A DNA stretch of 64,000 bases from contig NZ_JAAORN010000001.1 of NCBI RefSeq assembly GCF_017695975.1, positions 682,001 through 746,000 of the forward strand, read 5' to 3'. Under the pieces are notes generated by a model. It saw only the letters and a program-made list of their open reading frames with translations, did no database searches and had not been told where the DNA came from. A program made the position numbers and the translations under genes. Shown one piece after another: positions 26,004 to 36,285 of the stretch. Each line of letters starts with the position of its first letter. The first letter of the stretch is position 1. The DNA is from Prochlorococcus marinus CUG1417. Lineage in GTDB: Bacteria; Cyanobacteriota; Cyanobacteriia; PCC-6307; Cyanobiaceae.

Positions 26004-27800
26004 ATGTCATCTTCGATAAAAGAAATTAGGAATGTTGCAATTATTGCGCACGTAGATCATGGTAAGACAACTCTTGTGGACGCATTATTATCTCAATCAG
26101 GAATATTTAGAGACAATGAAGTCATCCCCACATGCGTGATGGATTCGAATGATCTAGAAAGAGAAAGAGGGATAACAATACTCTCAAAAAATACTGCTGT
26201 GAATTACAAAGATACCAGAATTAACATTATAGATACACCAGGACATGCAGATTTTGGAGGAGAAGTAGAAAGGGTTTTGGGAATGGTTGATGGTTGTCTA
26301 CTTATCGTTGATGCTAATGAGGGGCCAATGCCTCAAACAAGATTTGTTTTGAAAAAAGCATTAGAAAAAGGACTTAGGCCTATAGTTTTTGTAAATAAAA
26401 TTGATAGGCCAAGAGTAGTCCCAGAAATAGCAATTGATAAGGTATTGGATTTGTTCTTAGAACTAGGAGCAGATGATGATCAATGTGATTTTCCTTATCT
26501 TTTTGGAAGCGGCCTTTCTGGTTTTGCAAAAGAAGAGATGGAATCTAATAGTGACAATATGATGCCTCTTTTTGAAGCTATTATTAGACATGTTCCACCT
26601 CCAGTAGGTGATGCCAACAAGCCTCTTCAGCTACAAATAACTACTTTGGACTATTCTGATTTCTTAGGGAGAATAGTAATTGGAAAGATCCATAATGGAA
26701 CTATAAAAAACGGCCAACAGGCTAGTTTAATTAAAGAAAACGGAAAAACTATTAAAGGCAAGGTTAGTAAGCTTTTAGGATTTGAAGGATTACAAAGAAT
26801 TGATATAAATGAAGCATTTGCAGGTGATATTGTTGCTGTTTCTGGTTTCGATGACGTCAATATTGGTGAGACCATAGCATGTCCCGATTCTCCCCATCCA
26901 CTTCCATTAATCAAAGTTGATGAACCTACCTTAAATATGACTTTTGTTGTTAATGATTCTCCATTCGCGGGTAAAGAGGGGAAATTTGTTACTAGTAGAC
27001 AATTAAAAAATAGATTGGAAAGGGAACTTTTAACAAATGTTGCCCTAAGGGTCGAAGAAACTGATTCTCCCGATAGATTTTCAGTTTCAGGAAGAGGAGA
27101 ATTACATTTAGGTATTTTGATTGAAACTATGAGAAGAGAAGGGTTTGAGTTTCAAATCTCACAACCTCAAGTGATTTTCAGAGAAATTGATAATGTTGAA
27201 TGTGAGCCTATTGAGACTTTGGTTTTAGATGTACCTGAAGTATCCGTTGGCTCTTGTATTGAGAAACTTGGATCGAGAAAAGCAGAAATGAAAAATATGC
27301 AGACAAGTTCAGATGGGAGAACTCAATTAGAATTTCTTGTGCCATCAAGAGGACTTATTGGGTTTCGCGGTGAATTTGTTCGTATAACTAGAGGTGAAGG
27401 TATCATGAGTCACTCATTTTATGAATATAAACCTAAAACAGGAGATTTTGAAACCAGAAGAAATGGAGTCCTTATAGCTTTTGAGGAAGGTGTGGCCACA
27501 TTTTATGCATTAAAGAATGCTGAAGACAGGGGAGTATATTTCATTAAACCTGGGGTTAAAGTTTATAAGGGAATGATAATTGGGGAGAATAATCGACCAC
27601 AAGATCTTGAGTTGAATATATGTAAAACTAAGCAGTTGACAAATATGAGGTCTGCAGGGGCAGAAGAACTCGATACTTTGCAGTCACCTGTTGATATTAC
27701 GCTTGAAAGAGCGCTCGAATATATTGGTCCAGATGAAATGCTAGAGGTAACACCTGATTCAATAAGAATGAGAAAAATAAATAAAAAGAAAAGAAATTAA
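26004..27800 (+). CDS. typA: Ribosome-associated GTPase TypA/BipA
   Basis: A 598-residue translational GTPase with G1 [10 protein letters not shown]3 [14 protein letters not shown] and G4 NKIDR, followed by the EF-G-like domains and the TypA-specific C-terminal domain ([20 protein letters not shown]). It binds 70S ribosomes and supports ribosome assembly and translation under cold or stress. It stands alone upstream, with a 130-base leader that contains no recognisable element, and is followed after 11 bases by the DUF309 gene, so both are probably co-transcribed. Confidence 0.97.
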   Translation: MSSSIKEIRNVAIIAHVDHGKTTLVDALLSQSGIFRDNEVIPTCVMDSNDLERERGITILSKNTAVNYKDTRINIIDTPGHADFGGEVERVLGMVDGCLLIVDANEGPMPQTRFVLKKALEKGLRPIVFVNKIDRPRVVPEIAIDKVLDLFLELGADDDQCDFPYLFGSGLSGFAKEEMESNSDNMMPLFEAIIRHVPPPVGDANKPLQLQITTLDYSDFLGRIVIGKIHNGTIKNGQQASLIKENGKTIKGKVSKLLGFEGLQRIDINEAFAGDIVAVSGFDDVNIGETIACPDSPHPLPLIKVDEPTLNMTFVVNDSPFAGKEGKFVTSRQLKNRLERELLTNVALRVEETDSPDRFSVSGRGELHLGILIETMRREGFEFQISQPQVIFREIDNVECEPIETLVLDVPEVSVGSCIEKLGSRKAEMKNMQTSSDGRTQLEFLVPSRGLIGFRGEFVRITRGEGIMSHSFYEYKPKTGDFETRRNGVLIAFEEGVATFYALKNAEDRGVYFIKPGVKVYKGMIIGENNRPQDLELNICKTKQLTNMRSAGAEELDTLQSPVDITLERALEYIGPDEMLEVTPDSIRMRKINKKKRN

Positions 27801-27811
27801 TAATTAATTTC

Positions 27812-28180
27812 ATGAACGAAGAAAGTACAAAAAGTTTTAAAGATTCTCTTTTTACTGCTTTAAATCTTTTTAACAATCATGAATGGTATGAGGCTCATGA
27901 TGCTTTTGAAGAAATATGGAATTCCGTTGATGGAGACGAAAGACAAGTTATTCAAGGAATTTTACAAGTATCTGTCTCTCAGTTTCACTTAAGTAAGGGT
28001 AATTTGAATGGAGCTACTATTTTGCTTGGAGAGGGTTTAGGTAGAATAAAAACTAGAACTAAGATTGATTTAGGAATTGATCTTGAATCCTTCTGCCAAT
28101 GTTTGGAAGATTTATTGAGGAAATTACAATATGAAGAGCTATTAAATGAGAACGATAAGCCTTTTTTGAAACCTCTTTGA
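27812..28180 (+). CDS. DUF309 family protein
   Basis: A 122-residue all-helical protein with the DUF309 signature NHEWYEAHDAFEEIW and a second helix pair QGILQVSVSQFHLSKGN. The His and Glu residues of the motif could bind metal, but the function of the family is unknown. It sits 11 bases after typA. Its TGA stop at 28178-28180 shares its last base with the ATG of a 32-aa ORF, which in turn overlaps the start of lptB, so the three are likely translated in series. Confidence 0.88.
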   Translation: MNEESTKSFKDSLFTALNLFNNHEWYEAHDAFEEIWNSVDGDERQVIQGILQVSVSQFHLSKGNLNGATILLGEGLGRIKTRTKIDLGIDLESFCQCLEDLLRKLQYEELLNENDKPFLKPL

Positions 28181-28278
28181 TGAATATGAATTTATCTTTA
28201 TCTTTAATGAAATTATTATTGTCTATTCCAGATTTTTTTCAAGAAAACAAGAAAACTAATCAATCTCAAGAAAAATGA
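28180..28278 (+). CDS. 32-aa ORF coupled to DUF309 and lptB
   Basis: The ATG at 28180 overlaps the DUF309 stop (TGATG), and the TGA at 28276-28278 overlaps the lptB ATG at 28275 (ATGA). The peptide has a hydrophobic N-terminal segment (LSLSLMKLLLSIPDFF) and a polar tail (QENKKTNQSQEK), resembling a signal anchor or a remnant of a larger secreted protein. Position upstream of lptB is where lptA- or lptC-like genes sit in many bacteria, so a decayed relative is one possibility. The double overlap is the main evidence for translation. Confidence 0.5.
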   Translation: MNMNLSLSLMKLLLSIPDFFQENKKTNQSQEK

Positions 28279-29003
28279 ACCTAAAGATTCATAAAGTATC
28301 CCTTTCAATTAAAGGAAGATTAATCGTAAATGATGTTTCTATAATTGTAAATCCAGGAGAAGTTGTAGGTTTGATGGGACCTAATGGTGCGGGGAAAACT
28401 ACCACTTTTAATCTTGCCGTTGGGAATATAAAACCTGATAAAGGTGAAATTTTAATGAATGGAAAAAATATAACCAATCTCCCTCTCCCAATTAGATCAA
28501 GACTTGGTTTGGGTTATTTAACTCAAGAAGCGAGTATATTTAGGGACCTAACTGTTAAGGATAATATAGATTTAGCTTTGCAGAATTCATCTTATAGTAG
28601 AGCAGCAATTAGAAATAGAAGAGAACAATTAATTAATGAATTTAATCTGAATAACTTTGTAGATAATTATGGTTATCAACTTTCAGGAGGAGAGAGGAGG
28701 AGGTGTGAGATAGCTAGATCTCTCACGGTAGGCAGAAAGGGACCTAAATATTTGTTATTAGACGAACCTTTTGCTGGGATCGATCCTCTAGCTGTTAATG
28801 ATCTAAAGAAACTAATTCTTAAATTAAGTAGTGATGGGGTGGGGATTCTCATTACAGACCATAATGTGAGGGAAACCCTTCTTATTACTAACAAATCATA
28901 TGTATTAAGTGAAGGAAAAATTTTAGCTAAAGGTTCATCAAGTGAATTGGCTGATAATCCAATAGTCAAGAAGTATTATCTAGGAGATAATTTCAAACTT
29001 TGA
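28275..29003 (+). CDS. lptB: LPS export ABC transporter ATP-binding protein
   Basis: A 242-residue ATPase with Walker A GPNGAGKTT, Q-loop GYLTQEASIFRDLTV, signature LSGGERRR, Walker B YLLLDEPFAGIDP and the switch His in ITDHNVRE. The sequence is of the LptB type, which powers transport of lipopolysaccharide from the inner membrane with LptF and LptG. No permease, LptA or LptC gene lies in the window; a 32-aa ORF precedes it. lpxD elsewhere in the window supports lipid A synthesis. The ATG overlaps the preceding stop. Confidence 0.92.
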   Translation: MNLKIHKVSLSIKGRLIVNDVSIIVNPGEVVGLMGPNGAGKTTTFNLAVGNIKPDKGEILMNGKNITNLPLPIRSRLGLGYLTQEASIFRDLTVKDNIDLALQNSSYSRAAIRNRREQLINEFNLNNFVDNYGYQLSGGERRRCEIARSLTVGRKGPKYLLLDEPFAGIDPLAVNDLKKLILKLSSDGVGILITDHNVRETLLITNKSYVLSEGKILAKGSSSELADNPIVKKYYLGDNFKL

Positions 29004-29117
29004 AAAACTTTTTTAAAAATAAATTAAAACTTTATTATTAAAGATTTACTCATATAAGTGGGATTTTAATTATTATTTGTTTGTCATTAATTATTAAAAC
29101 TTGAGAAATTTCTAGAA

Positions 29118-30047
29118 ATGATACTAGATAATTTTTTTAAAAATTTAATATATGAACCGGTTTCAGTTTTAGGTCTTTTAGTTTTTTATTTTTTATTAAT
29201 TAACTTACCACTTTCTTTGGGTGCAGTTTTTAAAAAAAAGTCTTCTTCTGCTGTAAGACTTATTACGATTTTAGTGAACTTATTAATAACATTACAATTA
29301 CTTTTTAGGTGGTCAATCTCTGGTCATTTTCCTATTAGTAATTTGTATGAATCTCTTTATTTTCTTACTTGGGGTATCACATTAGGTCAACTATTGGTTG
29401 AAAGAGAATACCAAGCTCCAATAATTCCCTCAATTGCCATACCTATTGAGTTACTAACTGTGGCTTTTGCTTGTTTTGTTTTGCCTGAGGATTTGAAATT
29501 ATCATCCAATTTAGTTCCAGCTTTAAGGTCTAGTTGGTTAGTAATGCATGTTAGCGTCGTAATGCTTAGTTATGCAGCATTAATAATAGGTTCTTTACTT
29601 TCTATGTCCGTTTTGTTTATTAATAAAAATAAGCCGCTTCAAATCAGAAGTAGTTCTACAGGTATAGGAGGATTTAAACTTTCAAATAGTTACCCTGTAA
29701 ATGATTTAGTTGAACCTATTGAATTTTCTCATTCGGAAGAATTAGATACATTAAGTTATCGTTCTATATTAGTAGGTTTTGTTCTTTTGACTCTCGGATT
29801 AATTTCAGGAGCAGTTTGGGCTAATGAGGCCTGGGGTACATGGTGGAGTTGGGATCCAAAAGAAACATGGGCATTTATCTCATGGTTGTTTTATGCTGCT
29901 TATCTGCATATGAGAATAAGCAAGGGTTGGCAAGGACGCAAACCAGCATTATTAGCATCTACAGGCTTTTTAGTGGTTTTAGTATGTTACTTAGGAGTTA
30001 ATTTCTTAGGAATAGGGTTACATAGTTATGGCTGGATATTTGGGTGA
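29118..30047 (+). CDS. ccsA: Cytochrome c biogenesis protein CcsA (system II)
   Basis: A 309-residue polytopic membrane protein with about eight spans and the Trp-rich heme-handling motif AWGTWWSWDPKETWAF in the last third. CcsA together with Ccs1/CcsB brings heme across the thylakoid membrane and attaches it to apocytochromes such as cytochrome f and c6. The partner is not in this window. A 114-base noncoding gap separates it from lptB. It ends 21 bases from the convergent rpe stop. Confidence 0.95.
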   Translation: MILDNFFKNLIYEPVSVLGLLVFYFLLINLPLSLGAVFKKKSSSAVRLITILVNLLITLQLLFRWSISGHFPISNLYESLYFLTWGITLGQLLVEREYQAPIIPSIAIPIELLTVAFACFVLPEDLKLSSNLVPALRSSWLVMHVSVVMLSYAALIIGSLLSMSVLFINKNKPLQIRSSSTGIGGFKLSNSYPVNDLVEPIEFSHSEELDTLSYRSILVGFVLLTLGLISGAVWANEAWGTWWSWDPKETWAFISWLFYAAYLHMRISKGWQGRKPALLASTGFLVVLVCYLGVNFLGIGLHSYGWIFG

Positions 30048-30068
30048 TTTGTTAATCTCTCAGAATAT

Positions 30069-30827
30069 TTATTGAGGTTCAGAAAGAACATTCCCCTTTT
30101 GAGCTTCTTGTGCAACTTTTCTCAAGTCATCACATCCCTCTTTTAATGTTGGATAAGCAAACATTCCACTACCTGCAATAAAACAATTAGCTCCAGCATC
30201 TGCACATTGTGAAATAGTCCAATTTGCTTTTATTCCTCCATCAACTTCAATGTCGACATTTAAGTTTTTTTCGATAACAAAGTTTCTTATCTCTCTGATT
30301 TTATTAAGCATTGTTGGTATATAAGCTTGTCCACCAAAGCCTGGATTAACTGTCATAACTAAAACATGATCAACCATGTCCATAATGTTTTTAATCATTT
30401 CAAAGGGAGTATGAGGGTTTAATGCAACGGAAGGAGATCCTCCTAAATCTCTTATTCTTCCAAGAACTCTATGCAAATGAATATTTGCTTCCGCATGAGC
30501 TATTACTACTCCTGGTTCACCATTCGCTCCCTTTGTGGCGTTTACATAAGATTCAAGCATGGTTTCACAGTTGTATTGACTCACCATTAATTGAGTTTCA
30601 AAAGGGACATCGCAATATTTCCTGCATGCCGCAATCATTTCAGGACCGAATGTGAGATTTGGCACGAAATTCCCATCCATTACATCAAATTGAATTCTAT
30701 CTACTCCAGCTTCCTCGAGCTCTTTCACACATGCCCCCATATTTGCCCAATCTGCTGGTAAAACTGATGGAATTATTTGAATTGGTCTATTAACACCAGC
30801 TAAAATTGTTTGATTTGACTCAGTCAT
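30069..30827 (-). CDS. rpe: Ribulose-phosphate 3-epimerase
   Basis: A 252-residue TIM-barrel metal enzyme interconverting ribulose-5-phosphate and xylulose-5-phosphate in the Calvin and pentose phosphate pathways. Visible signatures are IIPSVLPADWANMG, FDVMDGNFVPNLTFGP, MTVNPGFGGQAYI and VDGGIKANW. A polar leader of about 15 residues precedes the barrel. It is divergent from glpX, another Calvin-cycle gene, across 187 bases with a long palindrome near the glpX side. The shared intergenic region may co-regulate both. Confidence 0.97.
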   Translation of the reverse strand: MTESNQTILAGVNRPIQIIPSVLPADWANMGACVKELEEAGVDRIQFDVMDGNFVPNLTFGPEMIAACRKYCDVPFETQLMVSQYNCETMLESYVNATKGANGEPGVVIAHAEANIHLHRVLGRIRDLGGSPSVALNPHTPFEMIKNIMDMVDHVLVMTVNPGFGGQAYIPTMLNKIREIRNFVIEKNLNVDIEVDGGIKANWTISQCADAGANCFIAGSGMFAYPTLKEGCDDLRKVAQEAQKGNVLSEPQ

Positions 30828-30945
30828 TTAATTTTTAAAATATTTAATAAAGATACTATATTTGGTTGTTTATTCCTAATTTCAAGTCACGGCCTGATAA
30901 AGTATCACCTGTAAAGAGTTAAAAAAAGCTTACTAGCATAATAAT

Positions 30946-30974
30946 TCTTATAAAAAATGACATTTTTTATGAGA
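30946..30974. promoter_or_regulatory. Long near-perfect palindrome upstream of glpX
   Basis: Centred on 30960, ATAAAAAATG (30950-30959) is the exact reverse complement of CATTTTTTAT (30961-30970). Pairing continues outward for four more positions on each side with one G-T wobble, giving 14 paired positions around a single central base. It lies 40 bases before the glpX GTG start. Such a dyad could be an operator for a dimeric regulator or a hairpin in the glpX mRNA leader. No known binding consensus is matched. AT-richness makes some chance pairing possible. Confidence 0.45.
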
Positions 30975-31014
30975 TCATACTCAAAACCTTTAAGAAAATC
31001 CTCAAAATTTAATT

Positions 31015-32016
31015 GTGAATCAAACTTTAATTCAAGAAATTCTCGAAGTTGTCGAGCAAGCAGCTATTGCCTCAGCAAAACTAACAGGTCTTGGTCAAAA
31101 AGATGAAGCTGATGCTGCAGCTGTAGAAGCAATGAGATTGCGAATGGGCAAAATTGAAATGAAAGGGAAAATTGTCATTGGAGAAGGTGAAAGAGATGAA
31201 GCACCTATGCTTTATATAGGTGAAGAGGTTGGGAGTGGAAATGGCCCAGGGGTTGACTTTGCAGTAGATCCTTGTGAAGGAACAAATCTTTGTGCGAATA
31301 ATCAAAGAGGCTCTATGGCGGTTTTAGCTGCCTCTGATACTGGTGGTCTTTTCAATGCACCTGATTTTTACATGAACAAATTAGCAGCGCCTCCTGCGGC
31401 TAAAGGTAAGGTGGATATTAGAAATTCAGCTACTGAAAACTTGAAGATACTTAGTGATTGCTTAGGCCTTTCTATTGATGAGCTTACAGTAGTTGTAATG
31501 GATAGAACTAGGCATAAAGATTTAATTAAGGAGATTCGAGGATGTGGTGCAAAAGTACAACCGATTTCTGATGGTGATGTTCAAGCTGCGATTGCATGTG
31601 GTTTCGCAGGTACTGGAACACATTGCTTGATGGGTATAGGTGCAGCTCCAGAGGGCGTTATTTCAGCTGCTGCTATGAGAGCTCTCGGCGGACACTTTCA
31701 AGGACAACTAGTGTATGATCCAGCCATCGCTCAAACTTCTGAATGGGCTGATTACACAAAAGAAGGAAATATAAAACGTCTTAATGAAATGGGCATAACA
31801 GATATAGATAAAATCTATGAAGCGAATGAATTGGCATCGGGAGAAAATGTTGTTTTCGCTGGAAGTGGAATAACTGATGGATTATTATTTGACGGTGTTA
31901 AATTTGAAAGGGATTGTGTTAGAACAAGTAGTCTAGTAATTAGTACATTAGATAGTACTGCAAGGTTCACAAATACTGTCCATATAAAAGATGGTGCTAA
32001 GAGTATCAGCCTTTAA
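31015..32016 (+). CDS. glpX: Class II fructose-1,6-/sedoheptulose-1,7-bisphosphatase
   Basis: A 333-residue GlpX-type bifunctional phosphatase. Metal- and substrate-binding stretches are visible: [29 protein letters not shown] and [20 protein letters not shown]. In cyanobacteria this type serves both bisphosphatase steps of the Calvin cycle. The start is GTG at 31015, giving the standard N-terminus [20 protein letters not shown]. It heads a plus-strand run with hemA, glgC, gnd and pgl; hemA follows after 18 bases. Confidence 0.96.
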   Translation: MNQTLIQEILEVVEQAAIASAKLTGLGQKDEADAAAVEAMRLRMGKIEMKGKIVIGEGERDEAPMLYIGEEVGSGNGPGVDFAVDPCEGTNLCANNQRGSMAVLAASDTGGLFNAPDFYMNKLAAPPAAKGKVDIRNSATENLKILSDCLGLSIDELTVVVMDRTRHKDLIKEIRGCGAKVQPISDGDVQAAIACGFAGTGTHCLMGIGAAPEGVISAAAMRALGGHFQGQLVYDPAIAQTSEWADYTKEGNIKRLNEMGITDIDKIYEANELASGENVVFAGSGITDGLLFDGVKFERDCVRTSSLVISTLDSTARFTNTVHIKDGAKSISL

Positions 32017-32034
32017 AAATTCACTTTTGATTTT

Positions 32035-33345
32035 ATGCATATTGTTGTCGTCGGACTGAGTCATCGCACGGCACCTGTTGAAGTGCGTGAGAAGTTAAGT
32101 ATTCCTGACCAATCCATAACAGAGTCATTGAAGGCGTTAAAAGCTTTCTCTGATGTATTAGAGGTGTCAATTTTAAGTACCTGTAATAGGCTGGAAATAT
32201 ATGCGCTAGTAAAGGATAAAAATACTGGAATTTCGTCAATTAAAGAATTCATATCAGAATATTCTGGAATTACTTTTGAAGATTTAAATCCACATCTTTT
32301 TTGCTTCAGACAAGAAGAAGCAGTTTTGCATTTAATGAAAGTCTCGGCAGGACTCGATAGCCTCGTTTTAGGGGAAGGACAAATCCTCTCGCAGGTAAAA
32401 AAAATGATGAGATTAGGTCAAGAGAATCAATCTACTGGACCAATTCTTAATAGATTATTAACTCAATCAGTTAGTACAGGTAAAAAAGTAAGATCCGAAA
32501 CAAATTTAGGAACTGGAGCCGTGTCAATCAGTTCAGCAGCGGTAGAACTAGCTCAATTAAAAATTGGACAAGAAAAGGGTTTTGATAATCTTGTAAGTTT
32601 GGAATCAGAGAACGTTCTTGTTGTTGGCGCCGGACGAATGAGTAGGCTTTTAATAACTCATTTAAAATCAAAAGGATGTCATAAACTTATCCTTTTAAAT
32701 AGAAATATTGATAGAGCATTAAATCTTGCTCAAGACTTCCCTGATTTAGAGATTGTTTGTAAAGGGTTAAACCAATTAGAAGAAAACATATCATTATCTT
32801 CGCTTGTTTTCACCAGTACTGCTTCTGAAGAGCCAATTATTGATCTCAGAAAAATTGAAAAAATAAATTTGAGTAATAGACTTAAATTTATTGATATTGG
32901 TGTTCCGAGAAATATATCTAATGATGTCAAACAACATGAATTTGTAAAATCATTCGATGTTGATGACTTACAAGAGGTCGTTTCAAGAAATCAAGAATTT
33001 AGACAGAAAATAGCAAAGGAAGCGGAATCTTTAGTAGAAGAAGAAAGGATCATTTTTCTAGAGTGGTGGGCAAGTTTAGAGGCCGTTCCAGTAATTAATA
33101 AACTTAGATCAGATTTGGAGTTAATTCGAAAAGAGGAATTGCAAAAAGCACTTAGCAGAATGGGGCCAGATTTTTCAGCTCGAGAGAGAAAAGTTGTGGA
33201 AGCTCTGACTAAAGGAATAATTAATAAAATACTTCATACGCCTGTTACCAAGTTGAGAAGTCCTCAATCAAGAGAAGAAAGACAAGTTTCTTTGAAAATC
33301 GTTGAAAAATTGTTTTCTTTGGTAGAAGAGGATAAAAATAACTAA
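32035..33345 (+). CDS. hemA: Glutamyl-tRNA reductase
   Basis: A 436-residue enzyme committing glutamate to tetrapyrrole synthesis by reducing Glu-tRNA to glutamate-1-semialdehyde with NADPH. The catalytic Cys50 is visible in ILSTCNRLEIYAL; GLSHRTAPVEVRE, GEGQILSQVK and the NADPH-binding VVGAGRMSRLLITHL follow. It feeds both heme and chlorophyll. The gene begins 18 bases after glpX and so is probably co-transcribed with a Calvin-cycle gene, which may tie pigment supply to carbon fixation. Confidence 0.97.
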   Translation: MHIVVVGLSHRTAPVEVREKLSIPDQSITESLKALKAFSDVLEVSILSTCNRLEIYALVKDKNTGISSIKEFISEYSGITFEDLNPHLFCFRQEEAVLHLMKVSAGLDSLVLGEGQILSQVKKMMRLGQENQSTGPILNRLLTQSVSTGKKVRSETNLGTGAVSISSAAVELAQLKIGQEKGFDNLVSLESENVLVVGAGRMSRLLITHLKSKGCHKLILLNRNIDRALNLAQDFPDLEIVCKGLNQLEENISLSSLVFTSTASEEPIIDLRKIEKINLSNRLKFIDIGVPRNISNDVKQHEFVKSFDVDDLQEVVSRNQEFRQKIAKEAESLVEEERIIFLEWWASLEAVPVINKLRSDLELIRKEELQKALSRMGPDFSARERKVVEALTKGIINKILHTPVTKLRSPQSREERQVSLKIVEKLFSLVEEDKNN

Positions 33346-33475
33346 CTTTTTACGATTTATATTAAGTTTTACCAGTGATTTATCGAAATACCTTTGTAAA
33401 CTGACCATTTGAATTTCTAAATATGCCCATAATCAGTTACTTTAAGTAGTTGTATATATACCTCCATTAGATTGA

Positions 33476-34771
33476 ATGAAGCGTGTGTTGGCCATAATCC
33501 TCGGAGGAGGAAAAGGTTCTAGACTTTACCCTCTAACAAAAATGAGGGCTAAACCTGCTGTGCCTTTGGCAGGAAAGTATCGTTTGATAGATATTCCCAT
33601 TAGTAATTGTATAAATTCAGGCATTGAAAAAATGTACGTATTGACCCAGTTCAATAGTGCATCTCTAAATAGACATATAGGAAGAACCTATAATTTAAAT
33701 GGCCCTTTCGGCCAAGGATTTGTGGAGGTTTTAGCGGCACAACAGACTCCTGATAGTCCGAAGTGGTTTGAAGGTACTGCTGATGCTGTAAGAAAATATC
33801 AATGGTTATTTCAAGAATGGGATGTTGATGAATATTTAATATTGTCAGGTGATCAACTGTACAGAATGGACTACAGTTTATTTGTTCAACATCATAGAGA
33901 TAATGATGCTGATTTAACTGTTGCAGCTTTGCCTGTTGATGAAGCTCAAGCAGAAGGTTTTGGCTTAATGAGAACCGATGATGTAGGAAATATAAAAGAA
34001 TTTAGTGAAAAGCCTACTGGAGAGAAGTTGAAGGCTATGGCAGTAGATACTTCAAAATTTGGGTTAAGTAAGGAGTCGGCTGCCGAAAAACCATATCTAG
34101 CCTCTATGGGTATTTACGTTTTTAGCAGAAATACTCTTTTCGATCTTCTAAATAAATTTCCTAATTATACGGATTTTGGTAAGGACATAATTCCAGAGGC
34201 CCTCAAGAGAGGCGATACTCTTAAAAGTTATGTATTCGATGATTATTGGGAAGATATAGGCACCATTGGGGCATTCTTTGAGTCAAACCTTGCATTGACT
34301 GAGCAACCCAAACCTCCATTTAGTTTTTATGATGAGAAATTTCCAATTTATACTAGACCTAGATTTTTACCCCCTTCTAAACTTGTAGATGCTCAAATTA
34401 CTGATTCAATTGTTTGTGAAGGTACAATTTTGAAGTCATGCAGTATTTTACATTGTGTTTTAGGTGTAAGAAGCAGGATTGAAAGTGACTCGGTTCTCGA
34501 GGATACTCTTGTTATGGGAGCCGATTTCTTTGAATCTCCTGAAGAGAGGATTGCATTAAGAAAAGGGGGCGGAACACCTCTTGGAGTAGGTGAAGGGACT
34601 ACTGTAAAAAGAGCAATTCTCGATAAGAATACAAGAATTGGTGATAATGTCGTGATTATTAATAAAGATCGAGTAGAAGAAGCAGATAAGCCAGAATTAG
34701 GCTTCTATATCAGAAATGGAATTGTTGTAGTTGTTAAAAATGCAACTATTGCAAATGGAACTGTTATTTAA
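33476..34771 (+). CDS. glgC: Glucose-1-phosphate adenylyltransferase
   Basis: A 431-residue ADP-glucose pyrophosphorylase, the first committed step of glycogen synthesis. It opens [20 protein letters not shown], has [10 protein letters not shown] and [13 protein letters not shown], and ends with a left-handed beta-helix allosteric domain ([14 protein letters not shown]). Cyanobacterial enzymes are activated by 3-phosphoglycerate. A 130-base gap after hemA contains TATA-like sequence including GTATATATAC at 33452-33461, plausibly its own promoter. Confidence 0.97.
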   Translation: MKRVLAIILGGGKGSRLYPLTKMRAKPAVPLAGKYRLIDIPISNCINSGIEKMYVLTQFNSASLNRHIGRTYNLNGPFGQGFVEVLAAQQTPDSPKWFEGTADAVRKYQWLFQEWDVDEYLILSGDQLYRMDYSLFVQHHRDNDADLTVAALPVDEAQAEGFGLMRTDDVGNIKEFSEKPTGEKLKAMAVDTSKFGLSKESAAEKPYLASMGIYVFSRNTLFDLLNKFPNYTDFGKDIIPEALKRGDTLKSYVFDDYWEDIGTIGAFFESNLALTEQPKPPFSFYDEKFPIYTRPRFLPPSKLVDAQITDSIVCEGTILKSCSILHCVLGVRSRIESDSVLEDTLVMGADFFESPEERIALRKGGGTPLGVGEGTTVKRAILDKNTRIGDNVVIINKDRVEEADKPELGFYIRNGIVVVVKNATIANGTVI

Positions 34772-34866
34772 ATCTTTTCCATCATTTTTCGCTGACATAA
34801 GTGTTTTTTTTGAGCAATTTTGTTGAGTTGCAGGCACACTATATTTATTGAGTTTTTTAATTTTTT

Positions 34867-36285
34867 ATGTCCAAGGCACATTTTGGTTTAATAGGTCTTG
34901 GTGTTATGGGCGAAAATTTAGTTCTTAACGCAGAGAGAAATGGATTTTCTAGTGTAGTTTTTAATAGGACTTTCTCAAAAACCGAAGAATTTTTACAAGG
35001 TCGCGGCCTTGGCAAGAATATAGAAGGAGCTGAAACTCTTCAAGAATTTGTTAATAAGCTAGAGAGACCTAGAAGAATTCTCATGATGGTAAAAGCTGGG
35101 CCAGCAACAGATGCTGTTATTGATAATATTTCTGGATATCTCGAGGAAGGAGATTTATTAATAGATGGCGGTAACTCTCAATTTAAAGATACAGAAAGAA
35201 GGGTGAATACTCTTGAAAGTAAAAGTTTTGGATACATTGGGATGGGAGTCTCTGGAGGTGCTAAAGGAGCTCTAGAGGGTCCAAGTATGATGCCCGGTGG
35301 TACTAAGGCTTCATATGATGCAATAGAAAGCTTACTAACAAAAATGGCTGCCAAAGTTGAAGACGGACCATGTGTTGCATATGTTGGACCAGGAGGCTCA
35401 GGTCATTTTGTAAAAACTGTTCATAACGGAATTGAATATGGAATTGAACAAATACTTGCAGAAGCTTATGACCTTATGAAGAGAGTTAAAGGTATGAATG
35501 GACAGCAGATGTCAGAGGTATTTGGTATTTGGAATAATACTGATGAATTAGCTTCTTATCTTGTTGAGATAACAGAGATTTGTCTAAATACAAAAGATGA
35601 GATAACTGGAGATGATGTCGTTGAAAAAATATTAGATAAGGCTGGCCAGAAAGGTACAGGTTTATGGACTGTTGTAAGTGCTCTAGAACTGGGGGTATCA
35701 GTCCCAACTATTTATGCATCTTTAAATGCAAGAGTAATGAGTTCTTTAAAAGAGCAACGTAGTGAGATTGAAAAAACTATTCCATCTAAAGAGATAGAGG
35801 ATTTTGATTTAGGAAATATATCAGATGGAATGAAACCTTTATTTGATGCTGTAGTCCTTGCCACAATTGCTAGCTATGCCCAAGGTATGGATATTTTAAG
35901 AGAAGCATCTGCGGTATATAACTATGATTTGAATATGCCGTCAATTGCTCAAATATGGAAAGGTGGTTGCATAATTAGATCAAAATTATTAAGTAAAATT
36001 CAAGATGCTTATAACAAAGAACCTAATCTAAAAAATTTAATTTTTGATGATTGGTTTAATAATGAAGTTGCGACAAGATTAGATAACTTAGCTAAAGTAG
36101 TTTCTCTATCCACAAAGGCAGGTATACCAGTTCCATGTTTATCTAGTACTTTAGATTATTTGAATAGTTATAGAACCAATAGACTTCCTCAGAATCTTGT
36201 TCAGGCAATGAGGGACTGTTTCGGTTCTCATACATATGAAAGAATTGATAGGGAAGGTAGTTTTCATACTGAATGGATGAAATGA
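34867..36285 (+). CDS. gnd: 6-phosphogluconate dehydrogenase (decarboxylating)
   Basis: A 472-residue enzyme oxidising 6-phosphogluconate to ribulose-5-phosphate with NADP. It shows the nucleotide-binding GLGVMGENLVLN, the segments IDGGNSQFKDTERR and GVSGGAKGALEGPSMMPGG, and the C-terminal FHTEW. This is the third step of the oxidative pentose phosphate pathway, the main source of NADPH in the dark. Its stop overlaps the preferred pgl start in ATGA form, indicating tight coupling with the preceding pathway step. Confidence 0.97.
   Translation: MSKAHFGLIGLGVMGENLVLNAERNGFSSVVFNRTFSKTEEFLQGRGLGKNIEGAETLQEFVNKLERPRRILMMVKAGPATDAVIDNISGYLEEGDLLIDGGNSQFKDTERRVNTLESKSFGYIGMGVSGGAKGALEGPSMMPGGTKASYDAIESLLTKMAAKVEDGPCVAYVGPGGSGHFVKTVHNGIEYGIEQILAEAYDLMKRVKGMNGQQMSEVFGIWNNTDELASYLVEITEICLNTKDEITGDDVVEKILDKAGQKGTGLWTVVSALELGVSVPTIYASLNARVMSSLKEQRSEIEKTIPSKEIEDFDLGNISDGMKPLFDAVVLATIASYAQGMDILREASAVYNYDLNMPSIAQIWKGGCIIRSKLLSKIQDAYNKEPNLKNLIFDDWFNNEVATRLDNLAKVVSLSTKAGIPVPCLSSTLDYLNSYRTNRLPQNLVQAMRDCFGSHTYERIDREGSFHTEWMK

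Noticed and set aside
33452-33461. GTATATATAC palindrome upstream of glgC as an operator
   Set aside because: Alternating TA repeats are self-complementary by nature; it more likely forms part of a -10 region.
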